A DNA stretch of 64,000 bases, taken from Streptomyces bottropensis ATCC 25435 (lineage in GTDB: Bacteria > Actinomycetota > Actinomycetes > Streptomycetales > Streptomycetaceae). The notes under the pieces are model-generated. The model searched no databases. It worked only from the letters and a program-made list of their open reading frames with translations, and was not told the origin of the DNA. Shown here piece after piece: positions 34,708 to 43,514 of the stretch (position 1 is its first letter; each line of letters starts with the position of its first letter). The translations under genes and the position numbers were made by a program. Where the stretch lies: contig NZ_KB911581.1 in assembly GCF_000383595.1 (NCBI RefSeq), forward strand, positions 1,178,001 to 1,242,000, given 5' to 3'.

Positions 34708-36464
34708 CAGTACTTACGCTCCATCGGCTGGTAGCGGGTCTGGACGACCGGCTTGTAGTCGAGGCGGACGGTCTCGGAGCCGTCGTCGCCGACCTCGCGG
34801 TACGCCATGGTGTGACGCATGAAGTTGACGTCGTCGCGGTTCGGGTAGTCCTCGCGGTAGTGACCGCCGCGGGACTCCTTGCGCGCGAGCGCCGACACGG
34901 CCATGACCTCGGCCAGGTCGAGCAGGTTGCCCAGCTCGACGGCCTCCAGGAGGTCGGTGTTGAACCGGCGGCCCTTGTCCTGGATCGCCACGTTCTTGTA
35001 GCGGGCCCGCAGCTCGGCGATCTTCTCGACGGCCGTCTTGATCGTCTGCTCGGTGCGGAACACCATGACGTTGGCGTCCATGGTCTCCTGCAGCTCGCGC
35101 CGCAGCTCCGCCACGCGCTCGTTGCCCGTGGACGAGCGCAGCCGCTCGATCTGCTCGACGACCAGCGACTCCGGGTTCTCCGGCAGCTCGACGAAGTCGG
35201 CCGTCCGGGAGGCGTAGTCGGCGGCGGCGATGCCCGCCCGCTTGCCGAACACGTTGATGTCGAGCAGCGAGTTCGTGCCGAGGCGGTTGGCGCCGTGCAC
35301 GGAGACGCAGGCGACCTCGCCGGCGGCGTACAGGCCCGGGACGACGGTGGTGTTGTCGATCAGGACCTCACCCTGGACGTTCGTCGGGATGCCGCCCATG
35401 GCGTAGTGCGCGGTCGGCTGGATCGGGATCGGGTCCGTGTAGGGCTCGATACCGAGGTACGTCCGCGCGAACTCGGTGATGTCCGGGAGCTTGGCGTCGA
35501 GCTGCTCCGGCGGGAGGTGCGTGAGGTCGAGGTAGACGTGGTCGCCCTCGGGACCGCAGCCGCGGCCCTCGCGGATCTCCGTGTAGATGGAGCGGGAGAC
35601 GACGTCACGGGACGCGAGGTCCTTCATGACCGGCGCGTACTTCTCCATGAAGCGCTCGCCGTCCTTGTTGCGGAGGATGCCGCCCTCACCGCGGGCGCCC
35701 TCCGTCAGCAGGATGCCCATGCGCCAGATGCCGGTCGGGTGGAACTGGAAGAACTCCATGTCCTCCAGCGGCAGCCCGCGACGGTAGACGGCCGCCTGGC
35801 CGTCACCGGTCAGGGTGTGCGCGTTCGACGTCACCTTGAAGAACTTGCCGGTGCCGCCGGACGCGTAGATCACGGCCTTCGCCTGGAAGATGTGGATCTC
35901 ACCGGTGGCGAGTTCGTACGCGACGACGCCGGCCGACTTCTTGACGCCGTCGACCTCGGTGATCAGCTGGTCCAGGACGTAGAACTCGTTGAAGAACTCC
36001 ACGCCGTGCTTGACGCAGTTCTGGTACAGCGTCTGGAGGATCATGTGGCCGGTGCGGTCGGCCGCGTAGCAGGAGCGGCGGACCGGGGCCTCGCCGTGGT
36101 TCCGGCTGTGACCGCCGAAGCGGCGCTGGTCGATCGTGCCGTTCGGGGTGCGGTTGAACGGCAGGCCCATCTTCTCCAGGTCGAGGACGGAGTCGATGGC
36201 CTCCTTCGCCAGGATCTCGGCGGCGTCCTGGTCGACCAGGTAGTCACCGCCCTTGACCGTGTCGAAGGTGTGCCACTCCCAGTTGTCCTCCTCCACGTTG
36301 GCGAGCGCGGCGGCCATGCCGCCCTGCGCGGCGCCCGTGTGGGAGCGGGTGGGGTACAGCTTGGTCAGCACGGCGGTGCGGCTGCGCTGCGTCGACTCGA
36401 TGGCCGCGCGCATACCGGCGCCGCCGGCGCCGACGATGACGGTGTCGTACTTGTGGATCTTCAT
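34707..36464 (-). CDS. sdhA: Succinate dehydrogenase flavoprotein subunit
   Basis: The 585-residue catalytic subunit oxidising succinate to fumarate in the TCA cycle. Motifs are [15 protein letters not shown] (dinucleotide binding), [15 protein letters not shown] (the His that carries covalent FAD), [26 protein letters not shown] (substrate and active-site loop), and the C-terminal [14 protein letters not shown] chose ATG 36464 ([15 protein letters not shown]), where the FAD motif sits at the expected distance. The frame is open to 36818, but that extension overlaps sdhD in another frame and has shadow composition. It lies between sdhD (23 bases upstream) and sdhB (overlapping). Confidence 0.98.
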   Translation of the reverse strand: MKIHKYDTVIVGAGGAGMRAAIESTQRSRTAVLTKLYPTRSHTGAAQGGMAAALANVEEDNWEWHTFDTVKGGDYLVDQDAAEILAKEAIDSVLDLEKMGLPFNRTPNGTIDQRRFGGHSRNHGEAPVRRSCYAADRTGHMILQTLYQNCVKHGVEFFNEFYVLDQLITEVDGVKKSAGVVAYELATGEIHIFQAKAVIYASGGTGKFFKVTSNAHTLTGDGQAAVYRRGLPLEDMEFFQFHPTGIWRMGILLTEGARGEGGILRNKDGERFMEKYAPVMKDLASRDVVSRSIYTEIREGRGCGPEGDHVYLDLTHLPPEQLDAKLPDITEFARTYLGIEPYTDPIPIQPTAHYAMGGIPTNVQGEVLIDNTTVVPGLYAAGEVACVSVHGANRLGTNSLLDINVFGKRAGIAAADYASRTADFVELPENPESLVVEQIERLRSSTGNERVAELRRELQETMDANVMVFRTEQTIKTAVEKIAELRARYKNVAIQDKGRRFNTDLLEAVELGNLLDLAEVMAVSALARKESRGGHYREDYPNRDDVNFMRHTMAYREVGDDGSETVRLDYKPVVQTRYQPMERKY

Positions 36465-36487
36465 GATCGGTTGCCTCAGCCCCGTGC

Positions 36488-36979
36488 CTAGCGGATGTTC
36501 GGGTCGAAGGTGAAGATCACCAGCGTGCCCAGCAGGATGGTGAACACCGTGGCGGTGTAGAGCAGGCCCTTCAGCCACAGGCGGGTGTTCGGACGCTCCG
36601 CGTAGTCGTTGATGACCGTACGCAGGCCGTTCGCGCCGTGCAGCATCGCGAGCCACAGCATCAGCAGGTCCCAGGTCTGCCAGAACGGGGACGCCCAGCG
36701 GCCGGCGACGAACGCGAAGCCGATCTTGGAGACGCCGCCGTCGAGGACGAGCTGGATGATCAGGTGGCCGATGACCAGGACGACCAGGACGATGCCGGAC
36801 AGGCGCATGAACAGCCATGCGGCCATCTCGAAATTGCCGCGGGTCGACTTCGGGGACTTCTTGGTGCGCTTGCGGGGCGGCTCGATGAAGGGGGCCGGGT
36901 TGTCGGGGCTGTAGCCCGACAGCTCTCCGGCGCCCTCGACGGGGCCGATGCCGGACGCGGCGGTTTCAGTGGTGGACAT
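36488..36979 (-). CDS. sdhD: Succinate dehydrogenase hydrophobic membrane anchor subunit
   Basis: A 163-residue protein with a hydrophilic N-terminal arm (about 55 residues, ending [18 protein letters not shown]) and three membrane helices: [40 protein letters not shown] and [20 protein letters not shown]. Conserved histidines (GHLIIQL, LHGANG) are candidate haem or quinone ligands. It anchors SdhAB with SdhC. ATG 36979, five bases after the sdhC stop. Confidence 0.95.
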   Translation of the reverse strand: MSTTETAASGIGPVEGAGELSGYSPDNPAPFIEPPRKRTKKSPKSTRGNFEMAAWLFMRLSGIVLVVLVIGHLIIQLVLDGGVSKIGFAFVAGRWASPFWQTWDLLMLWLAMLHGANGLRTVINDYAERPNTRLWLKGLLYTATVFTILLGTLVIFTFDPNIR

Positions 36980-36984
36980 CTGCC

Positions 36985-37365
36985 TCAGCTCCCGAAGACT
37001 TCACGGACGGCGTGGCCGAGGACGGGGTACAGGGCCCCGATCATCAGCACGAGCCAGATGCCGACGACCGACCACAGCATCGTCTTCTGGTGACGGGGGC
37101 CGTTGGACCAGAAGTCGACGGCGATGACCCGAAGACCGTTGAGCGCGTGGAAGAGGATGGCGGCGACGAGGCCGTACTCCAGCAGCGCGACGATCGGCGT
37201 CTTGTACGTGGCCACGACCTTGTCGTAGGCGTCTGGGGAGACACGGACGAGAGCGGTGTCCAGCACGTGTACGAACAGGAAGAAGAAGATGAGGACGCCG
37301 GTGACTCGATGAGCCACCCAGGACCACATTCCTTCCCGGCCGCGGTACAGCGTTCCAGCCGGCAC
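36985..37365 (-). CDS. sdhC: Succinate dehydrogenase cytochrome b556 subunit
   Basis: A 126-residue subunit with three helices: VTGVLIFFFLFVHVLDTALV (with HRVTG just before and a His in FVHVLD), ALLEYGLVAAILFHALNGLR and MLWSVVGIWLVLMIGALYPV. The signature HRVTGV..FFFLFVHVLD and FHALNGLR supply the haem-binding histidines. I start at GTG 37365 (VPAGTLYRGREGMWSW), which has a perfect Shine-Dalgarno (GGAGGG) about seven bases upstream. The open frame begins at 37440, but that leader is hydrophilic and lacks an RBS. First gene of the sdhCDAB operon. Confidence 0.95.
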   Translation of the reverse strand: MPAGTLYRGREGMWSWVAHRVTGVLIFFFLFVHVLDTALVRVSPDAYDKVVATYKTPIVALLEYGLVAAILFHALNGLRVIAVDFWSNGPRHQKTMLWSVVGIWLVLMIGALYPVLGHAVREVFGS

Positions 37366-37625
37366 GGAAGAACCCTCCGGGAGCGGGGATTGGGGCCGGC
37401 CGGCTTGCTTGTCGGTCTGACCCGGCCGGGTACGGTCCACCGGCCCCGGCCATGGTAGCGACGTCGTTGCACTTGGCTTAAGCCGGGAGGGTTGGTGTGA
37501 TCAAACTGGCATACAAAGGTGCACGTAAGGGTGAGTAGTGGGCGGCATCCGGGGTGGGGGTGCTGGCGGCATCCCGGGGTGGGGGTGCTGGTGGGGTGCC
37601 GGGTGCGGGTTCGGTGGGGGCTGGT
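37366..37625 (-). promoter_or_regulatory. Upstream region of the sdh operon
   Basis: The sdh promoter must lie here. A small inverted repeat, GGCTTAAGCC at 37473-37482, and lower-GC sequence to 37520 (GATCAAACTGGCATACAAAG) stand out. I could not assign a convincing -35/-10 pair. From 37540 the sequence turns into GGTGGGGGTGCTGG-type direct repeats (two close copies) and carries no gene. Confidence 0.4.
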
Positions 37626-37922
37626 CGCGCGGTTCCCCGCGCCCCTGAGGCGATCCCGCCGTCACCCGCGGCCCCTAGGCGCTGCGAGGTTCCACGCGTC
37701 CTCGAAAACATCGCGCAGTTCCCCGCGCCCCAAGAGGTTGCGCCGCTCCTCGCGGCCCGAAGACGCCATGCCGTTCCCCGCGCGCCCCAGTATTGCGGCG
37801 CCCCCGCGCCCCCGAGAGGCTGTGGGGTTCCTGGCGCCCCTGGGGACTGCGCAGTCCCCCGCTCCTGCGAAGGGCGCTCAGCCCTCCGTGCCCTAGAAGA
37901 TCGCGCGGTTCCCCGCGCCCCT
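37626..37922. repeat. Cluster of Streptomyces-type interspersed repeats (GCGCAGTTCCCCGCGCCCC)
   Basis: Clear copies lie at 37627-37646 (GCGCGGTTCCCCGCGCCCCT), 37713-37731 (GCGCAGTTCCCCGCGCCCC) and 37903-37922 (same as the first). Degenerate copies lie near 37770-37790 and 37840-37860. I recognise this word as a frequent intergenic repeat in Streptomyces chromosomes. The stretch from 37626 to 37892 holds no gene. The last copy lies inside the end of the OHCU decarboxylase gene. Confidence 0.75.
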
Positions 37923-38522
37923 GGTGAGGTGGCTGGTCAGGCGTTCTCTTGCCAGGCGGCGTAGTTCCTCGGCCACCACCACGCGCTCCTCCTCCGGGTC
38001 GTTCGAGAGGCGGGAGCGGATGCCCTCCAGGGTGCGGTCGAGGAGTTCGTCGGGGCGGGTGGTGGCCCCGGAGATCACGAAGACGTGGCCGAAGCGGGCC
38101 TCGTAGGCGGCGTGGGCGGCGTTCAGGGCGGTGTGGGCCACGCCGTAGGTGTCGTCGGGAAGGGGCGGAAGGGTCTCGCAGGCCAGCGCCTCCGCCAGGT
38201 CGGCCGCCGTGAGGTCGTACGCCGCCTCGTCCGACGCGGCGAGCAGGGCGTCGAGGTCGGGGTAGGGGCGGTGGTCGGTGAGGCGGTGGGCCCAGCGGAG
38301 GCTGCGAAGGCAGGTGAGGAGGATCTGGCGGGCGGTGTCGGCGGGGGCGTGGTTGAACCGCTCCAGGGCCGACGGGCCGGGCGTACGGACCTGCTCCGGT
38401 ATGGCGACCTGGCCGGGGAGGCGGGGGAGGCGGTGCGGAGGCAGCGTGGTTCCTCGGCGGTGCGTAGGGGTCGGCTGGGCAGGTTGTGCGAAAGGTGCCA
38501 CCACGTTATCGAGGCGGGTCAT
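37893..38522 (-). CDS. 2-oxo-4-hydroxy-4-carboxy-5-ureidoimidazoline (OHCU) decarboxylase family protein
   Basis: A 209-residue protein. The OHCU decarboxylase core starts with LERFNHAPADTARQILLTCL near residue 52 and includes DLTAADLAEAL, the helix AYEARFGHVFVISGATTRPD (FGHVFVI is the hallmark) and RSRLSNDPEEERVVVAEELR. The enzyme makes (S)-allantoin in urate breakdown. Other urate genes are not adjacent, so it is a stand-alone member or a paralogue. The usual catalytic His in the region before DLTAADLAEA is not obvious, which makes activity uncertain. The final residues (TRGAGNRAIF) are encoded by an interspersed GC repeat, suggesting the repeat rewrote the original stop. ATG 38522; the N-terminal 45 residues are Pro/Thr-rich. 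Confidence 0.8.
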   Translation of the reverse strand: MTRLDNVVAPFAQPAQPTPTHRRGTTLPPHRLPRLPGQVAIPEQVRTPGPSALERFNHAPADTARQILLTCLRSLRWAHRLTDHRPYPDLDALLAASDEAAYDLTAADLAEALACETLPPLPDDTYGVAHTALNAAHAAYEARFGHVFVISGATTRPDELLDRTLEGIRSRLSNDPEEERVVVAEELRRLARERLTSHLTRGAGNRAIF

Positions 38523-38753
38523 GGGCTATCCGTTCGATGCCCGAAATTCACCCGAACGGGAGAGTTTCGGAACCTGTGGTGGACTGATGGGACGGTGGAA
38601 CGTCGTAGGTTCGAGAAAGGGCTCGGAAGAGAGCCGGGCGTGTCGAGAGAGCCGAGAGAGCCGAGAGAGTCGGGACAGGACCGGGGGAAGGTGCGGGCGA
38701 GAGGTGCGTGAGTTGTCGTGGATGCTGACCGGGATCGGGACCGGGGGCGCGTC

Positions 38754-40406
38754 GTGAACCGAGGCCGGCGCAGGGCACCCCGCAGGAAGACGGCGATCAC
38801 CTCGAAAGGGTTGCTCCTGGGTACGGGAGCCGTCCTGGCGGGCGGCGCGGTCGCGGTGGCCGTGACCGTGTGGCCGGGCGACGGGACACGCACGCCCAGC
38901 GGCTCGGAGCCGTCGCGGGCGGGCTCGTCCGTGAACGCCGCCGAGAAGGCCCCCTCCGCGTCCCCGTCCCCCTCGCGCTCGTACCCGCTGTCCCAGAAAC
39001 CGCGGACCATCCCCGCCGTACGGCAGCACGAGGCCGCCCGCGGCCCCGGCTGGAAGCCCGCCGACGGCGGCCGGGTCGTCGTACGGAACGCGGCGCTCGC
39101 CGACGAGGGGCGGCTGACCGCCGGGGAGCTGGGGCTGGCCTACGCGGGGGACGCGCGCCCCCGCGCCGGGGACGTGGAGCTGGCGCTGACCGGGGCCGGC
39201 CGGCCGGGGTCGGAGGCGTACACACTGACGGTGAAGGACCGGCGGGTACGGATCGCCGCGCCCGCCGAGGCAGGCGTCTTCTACGGGACGCGCACCCTGA
39301 AGCAGGAGGTGCGCGGCGGCGGTACGGCACCCGAGGGCGTCGTCCGCGACGAGCCGGCCAAGCCGCAGCGCGGGTTCATGCTCGACATCGCGCGCAAGCA
39401 CTTCACGGCGGGCTGGATCGAGGACCGCGTCCGTGAGCTGGGCGACCTGAAGTACAACCAGCTCGGGCTGCACTTCTCCGACGACCAGGGCTTCCGCATC
39501 GCCTCCACGAGCCACCCCGAGGTGGTGTCGGACCAGCACCTCACCAAGGCCCAGGTGCGGAAGATCCTGGACCTCGCGAAGAGCCGGCACATCCAGGTCG
39601 TACCGGAGATCGACTCCCCCGGGCATCTGGGTGCCGTGATCGCGGGCAATCCGGGGCTGCAGTTGCGCAACGCCCAGGGCGTGGCCGCGAGCGGGGCCGT
39701 CGACATCTCCAACCCGAGGTCGGCCGTGGTCGTGGACGAGCTGCTCGACGAGTACGCCGGTCTCTTCGACGGCGCGTACTGGCATCTCGGCGGGGACGAG
39801 TACCGGGCGCTGATGGCGTCGAACCCCGAGGCGTCCTATCCGCAGCTGGCCGCCGCCGCGCGGCAGAAGTACGGCGCCGGCGCGACCGTCGCCGACCTCG
39901 CGACCGGCTGGCTCAACGACCGCGCCAAGGTGATGCGCGGCCACGACCGGACCGTGCGGGCCTGGAACGACGGGTTCTTCCGGGGCGGCTCGGTCCAGGC
40001 GGACAAGTCGATCCAGGTCGCGTACTGGACGGGCAAGGAGATCGGGGCCCGGCAGCCCGTCGAGTATCTGAGCGCCGGGCGGCAGGTGATCAACTACAAC
40101 GACGAGTACCTGTACTACGTCCTCGGCGAGCCCAACCAGTTCTTCTACCCGACCGGACAGCGCATCTACGAGTCCTGGACGCCACGGGTGCTGCGCGGCA
40201 CGACCGCCGTTCCGGCCCGGTACGACGACCAGATCCTCGGCGGGTCGTTCGCCGTCTGGTGCGACCTCGCGAACCGGCAGACCGAGGCGCAGGTCGCGGC
40301 GGGCGTGCGGATGCCGCTGCGGGCGCTGTCGCAGAAGCTGTGGGACCCGGGGAAGCCGACGCTGAGCTGGGCGCAGTTCCGGGAGCTGGCGGGGAAGGTG
40401 AGCTGA
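38754..40406 (+). CDS. Secreted beta-N-acetylhexosaminidase (GH20)
   Basis: An exported or membrane-tethered enzyme of about 550 residues. A basic N-terminus and hydrophobic segment (GLLLGTGAVLAGGAVAVAVT) are followed by a Ser/Pro-rich linker. The GH20b-like domain includes GVFYGTRTLKQEV. The catalytic TIM barrel has KPQRGFMLDIARKHF, YNQLGLHFSDDQGFRI, VVPEIDSPGHLGAVIAGNP and the Asp-Glu catalytic pair in YWHLGGDEYRALM. Later barrel strands include RAWNDGFFRGG and GGSFAVWCDL. The DE pair uses substrate-assisted catalysis to release terminal GlcNAc from chitin or peptidoglycan fragments. I prefer GTG 38754, after GGGGGC; a GTG at 38718 would add 12 residues. The gene stands alone. Confidence 0.9.
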   Translation: MNRGRRRAPRRKTAITSKGLLLGTGAVLAGGAVAVAVTVWPGDGTRTPSGSEPSRAGSSVNAAEKAPSASPSPSRSYPLSQKPRTIPAVRQHEAARGPGWKPADGGRVVVRNAALADEGRLTAGELGLAYAGDARPRAGDVELALTGAGRPGSEAYTLTVKDRRVRIAAPAEAGVFYGTRTLKQEVRGGGTAPEGVVRDEPAKPQRGFMLDIARKHFTAGWIEDRVRELGDLKYNQLGLHFSDDQGFRIASTSHPEVVSDQHLTKAQVRKILDLAKSRHIQVVPEIDSPGHLGAVIAGNPGLQLRNAQGVAASGAVDISNPRSAVVVDELLDEYAGLFDGAYWHLGGDEYRALMASNPEASYPQLAAAARQKYGAGATVADLATGWLNDRAKVMRGHDRTVRAWNDGFFRGGSVQADKSIQVAYWTGKEIGARQPVEYLSAGRQVINYNDEYLYYVLGEPNQFFYPTGQRIYESWTPRVLRGTTAVPARYDDQILGGSFAVWCDLANRQTEAQVAAGVRMPLRALSQKLWDPGKPTLSWAQFRELAGKVS

Positions 40407-40552
40407 GGCGGTGGTGGGGCGCGTCGCCGGTGAATCGAATGGACGGGCGGGGCGGGGAAACCGTATGTTCCGCGTGTTCTGATCGCCGAGTGCGAGGGTC
40501 TGGGGAGGACCGCGTTCGGCGCGCGTTCCGATCACACGGGGGCTTCTCAACG

Positions 40553-41455
40553 ATGAACTGTGCGCGTTGCGGGAACCACACCGCGACACCCGGCGGACAG
40601 CTGTGCCGGGGCTGCGACGCGGCGGCTCCGCGCTCGGCGGATGCGCGCCCGGCGTCTACGCCGCCGGCCGCGTATCCGGCGACGTACCCGTCGGTGACGT
40701 ACCCGTCGGTGACGTACCCGTCGGTGACGTACCCGGCCGCCCCGCCGCTCGCGACCCGCACGGAGCTGCCCATCCAGTCGCCGCACGGCCCCGCCTGGCT
40801 GCGGTCGCCGGTGGCGCTCGGGCGGGCGGTGGCGATCCTGCTCGGCGCGGTCGCCGCCGCGGACGTGGTCGCGGTGTGGGCGGACCTCTCGCTCCTCGAC
40901 GTGTCGGACCGGCTGGCCGGCGAGGACTGGAGCGTGGCCCTGGAGCGCGACTCCGACCGGGCGGACGGGCTCGTCGCGCTGGCGGGCATTCTCCAGACGC
41001 TCACCTACGTCGCCGCGATCGTCGTCTTCCTGGTGTGGTTCCACCGGGTGCGGGTCAACGCCGAGGTGTTCGACCCCTTCGGGCATCGCAAGAAGCGGGG
41101 CTGGGCGATCGGCGGCTGGTTCGTGCCGGTGGTGAACCTGTGGTTCCCGCGCCGGATCGCGATCGACTGCTGGGACGCGAGCAGCCCGTGGGAGAAGCCG
41201 CGGTCGCACGCGCTCGTCAACACCTGGTGGACGCTGTGGCTGCTCAGCCTGTTCGCGGGGGAGGCCGGGGACCGGGCGTACCTCAGGGCGGAGGAGATCG
41301 AGGAGTACCGGGTGGCCGCTCGGCAGATGCTGTTCGCGGACTCTCTCGAAATCGTGTCCGCCGTGTTCGCCGCCCTCTTCGTCCTCGCGCTCACGCGGAT
41401 GCAGGACGACAGGGCGCGCAGCGGTCCGCGCGAGCCGGAGCCCGGCACCGTGTGA
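40553..41455 (+). CDS. DUF4328 membrane protein with N-terminal zinc ribbon
   Basis: A 300-residue protein. A small zinc-ribbon-like head (CARCGNHTATPGGQLCRGC, two CxxC pairs) leads to a Pro/Thr/Tyr linker with an exact tandem repeat. A DUF4328 membrane domain follows: ALGRAVAILLGAVAAADVVA, LTYVAAIVVFLVWFHRVRVN, the highly typical KRGWAIGGWFVPVVNLWFP with DCWDASSPWE, WWTLWLLSLFAG, and a final helix (IVSAVFAALFVLALTRMQDD). The family is common in actinobacteria and its function is unknown. ATG 40553. Confidence 0.88.
   Translation: MNCARCGNHTATPGGQLCRGCDAAAPRSADARPASTPPAAYPATYPSVTYPSVTYPSVTYPAAPPLATRTELPIQSPHGPAWLRSPVALGRAVAILLGAVAAADVVAVWADLSLLDVSDRLAGEDWSVALERDSDRADGLVALAGILQTLTYVAAIVVFLVWFHRVRVNAEVFDPFGHRKKRGWAIGGWFVPVVNLWFPRRIAIDCWDASSPWEKPRSHALVNTWWTLWLLSLFAGEAGDRAYLRAEEIEEYRVAARQMLFADSLEIVSAVFAALFVLALTRMQDDRARSGPREPEPGTV
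40681..40735 (+). repeat. 15-base in-frame tandem repeat
   Basis: The unit GACGTACCCGTCGGT occurs three times exactly plus a partial fourth, encoding (TYPSV)n between the zinc ribbon and the membrane domain of the DUF4328 protein. A multiple of three bases keeps the frame, so the copy number can vary without harm. Confidence 0.92.
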
Positions 41456-41545
41456 GCCCGGTCCCCTGTGGGCCGTCTGCGCGGAACCGTGCGGATTGCC
41501 CGATTCCGGGCGCGAACTGCCGTACGTGTGTGGTGTATTCCCGTT

Positions 41546-42082
41546 ATGGGGTACTGGGGGTACTACGTCGTGGGCAGAAGCGGGCAGCGTCTTTCGGGGC
41601 TGGACGCGCTGGGCGGGGCCAAGGGGTTGACGTTGTGCGCGACGGCGGCCGGTGACTGGCAGGTGTGGGCGTATCCGACGGGCGCGCCCGGTGCCGAGAC
41701 CGCGACGGCGGCCGGCGACGTCGGGAACATGAACACGCTGGCCCGGGAGACGGGGGCGCCCGCGCTGTTCGGCTACGTCATGGACAGCGACTGTGTGGTC
41801 GTCGAGGCCGCCGGGCCGGAGAGCGGCGCGTGGACCACGTGTCTCGCGCGACGGGCCATGGCCGCGTATCTGGGCGACGGCGAGGGGCTCACCGTCGAGG
41901 ACTATTTCCTCGAACCGCGCGACGCCGCCGAACGTGCCGTCGCCTGGGCCGCGGAGGCCGGACGGGCCGTCGACGCGCAGGCGCTGGTCGATGTGTTGAC
42001 CTCAGAGCCTGGACCGGCGGACCCCCTGGCTGAAAACATTCTGTTCCGGTTGCTCGACCGGCTCGGAGTCGTCCCTCTGTGA
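41546..42082 (+). CDS. Hypothetical protein
   Basis: A 178-residue protein I do not recognise. It opens MGYWGYYVVGRSGQ and is rich in Ala, Gly and acidic residues, with segments DWQVWAYPTGAPGAETATAA, ALFGYVMDSDCVVVEAAGP and GLTVEDYFLEPRDAAERAVA. The strands and helices suggest a compact soluble alpha/beta protein, and it has no signal or membrane segment. ATG 41546 is preferred because the frame before it (from 41468) lacks a Shine-Dalgarno; upstream sequence near 41525 (GTGTGTGGTGTATTCCCG) may hold the promoter. It begins a run of three uncharacterised genes before the first ECF sigma gene. Confidence 0.7.
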   Translation: MGYWGYYVVGRSGQRLSGLDALGGAKGLTLCATAAGDWQVWAYPTGAPGAETATAAGDVGNMNTLARETGAPALFGYVMDSDCVVVEAAGPESGAWTTCLARRAMAAYLGDGEGLTVEDYFLEPRDAAERAVAWAAEAGRAVDAQALVDVLTSEPGPADPLAENILFRLLDRLGVVPL

Positions 42083-42167
42083 CACTCCCGCGCCGTCGCA
42101 CGCAGTAAGGGGAAGTGCGGGCTCCGTATAACCGGGGTGTGGTCGAGCGGGATACAGGGGAGGCGTG

Positions 42168-42764
42168 ATGAGCCTGGTGGAGCTGTTGGCCCAGGCCGAC
42201 GAACGCGGTCTGGCGGCAAGCGGGTTGGCTTGTTTGGACCGTTGCGTACCGCTTCTCGGTGGTGACGACGAGGTCCTGCGTCCGCTGTGGGCGGGACTCG
42301 TGGACGACGGCGAGGGGTGGGGGGAGAAGGCCGCGAAGGCGCGGGGTGAACTGGCCTCGTCCGATGCCGATGCAGGTGCGGGTGTCGGTGCTGGTGCGGC
42401 TTCCGCCTCCGGTGCGGAAGTGGTCCTGCTGGCCCGTCGGATGCTCGACGCGGTTCCCGACGAGCGGTCCGGTGACGCGTTGCTCGCGTGGGCGGAGGTC
42501 TGCTCCGTCTCCGCGCTGAGGATCCATCAGTTGCTCGACCCGCTGGACGCCGGGGGAGAGGACTCGGTGGCGGACTGCCGTGCCGGCCGCACCGAGGGGG
42601 CCTCCCCTCTCGTCGCCGCCGAACTGCGCCGGCAGGTCGTCGTGCTCGAACTGCTCGCGCAGCACGGGGCGGCGGGGGTGCGCCAGGCCCTGGGTGTGGC
42701 CACGGAGGGGCGGCGCGTGCTGCGGGCGGTCGTGTCGCGGCGGGCGCGCGGGGCGGGGCGGTAA
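42168..42764 (+). CDS. Hypothetical protein
   Basis: A 198-residue protein of unknown family, mostly alpha-helical with a low-complexity Ala/Gly/Asp insert in the middle (SSDADAGAGVGAGAASASG). Helical segments are LVELLAQADERGLAASGLAC, EVVLLARRMLDAVPDERSGD and AAELRRQVVVLELLAQHGAA. The start is ATG 42168 with GGGGAGGCG seven bases upstream. It follows the preceding hypothetical gene by 85 bases on the same strand and may share a transcript with its neighbours. No function can be offered. Confidence 0.68.
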   Translation: MSLVELLAQADERGLAASGLACLDRCVPLLGGDDEVLRPLWAGLVDDGEGWGEKAAKARGELASSDADAGAGVGAGAASASGAEVVLLARRMLDAVPDERSGDALLAWAEVCSVSALRIHQLLDPLDAGGEDSVADCRAGRTEGASPLVAAELRRQVVVLELLAQHGAAGVRQALGVATEGRRVLRAVVSRRARGAGR

Positions 42765-42883
42765 ACCTCGGTTCCTGGCAGGTCCTGTGGGTGTCCTGAG
42801 GCCGGGTGTGGCGGTCCTGCGCCGGTGTCGCGCACACGCGGAAATCGCGAAACGTCTCACGCGGGGCGGGCGCTTTCCCGAGT

Positions 42884-43312
42884 GTGAGCGCACAGCAGAC
42901 ATTCAGTTCGGGCGATGCCCCCAGCGCGCCGGGGAGCCTCGGGAGCCGGCCCACGAGCGCGGCGAAGCCCCTCCGGTGGGCGGCCGACGCGGTGGCGATG
43001 ATGCGGGAAGGGGCGCGGGTGCGCCTCGACTACTCGACGCAGAGTCTGTGGCGGGTGGACCGGATGATCGAGGAGATACGACGGGAGGGCGCGCCCTACG
43101 CCGCCGTGGAGGGGGCGTTGCGGGGGTTCGGGGCGTACGGCGGTGAGGTCGTCGTGCGGTGGGCCGGGGGCGAGTGGGTCGCGTCGGGCGGGGGGTTCTG
43201 GGTGCGGACCTGGGACGGCCGCTTCTGGGATCCGCTGGACGAGGCGCGGCGCTGTTTCGCCGGCGAGGGGTCGCTGCGGCTGCTGTGCCGTGACGCGATG
43301 CCGTCCGGCTGA
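42884..43312 (+). CDS. Hypothetical protein
   Basis: About 142 residues, unrecognised. A Ser/Ala-rich head (SAQQTFSSGDAPSAPGSLGS) precedes a compact domain: LRWAADAVAMMREGARVRLD, YSTQSLWRVDRMIEEIRREG, APYAAVEGALRGFGAYGGEV and WVRTWDGRFWDPLDEARRCF. It resembles the small contact-type domains encoded near RHS or immunity genes in actinobacteria, a weak impression only. The GTG start at 42884 is tentative because no clear Shine-Dalgarno is present, and the frame is open from 42806. It precedes the first ECF sigma gene by about 200 bases. Confidence 0.65.
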   Translation: MSAQQTFSSGDAPSAPGSLGSRPTSAAKPLRWAADAVAMMREGARVRLDYSTQSLWRVDRMIEEIRREGAPYAAVEGALRGFGAYGGEVVVRWAGGEWVASGGGFWVRTWDGRFWDPLDEARRCFAGEGSLRLLCRDAMPSG

Positions 43313-43514
43313 CGTGGCCGGGCGCGTCGGAGCGGGTGAGCGGGTCCGCTGCGGGGCCGACGTGGCGGAGGCCGACGGTGTGACACTTCCGTGGAGCCCG
43401 GCGCAGATGACCATGGGGGCTTGGCGGCGGCCGGGACGGTCCCCGCAACGCCATCCCGGCACCGACTCGGCACTGGCTCGGACAGCCTGCGGCCAGGGAG
43501 GGGAACCTCTGCGC

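Noticed and set aside
36465..36818. N-terminal extension of sdhA
   Set aside because: It overlaps sdhD in another frame and would put the FAD motif more than 120 residues inside the protein. ATG 36464 fits the family.
40681..40735. Possible CRISPR-like or regulatory repeat array
   Set aside because: The units are contiguous with no spacers, lie in frame within a gene and encode a peptide linker, so it is a coding tandem repeat.
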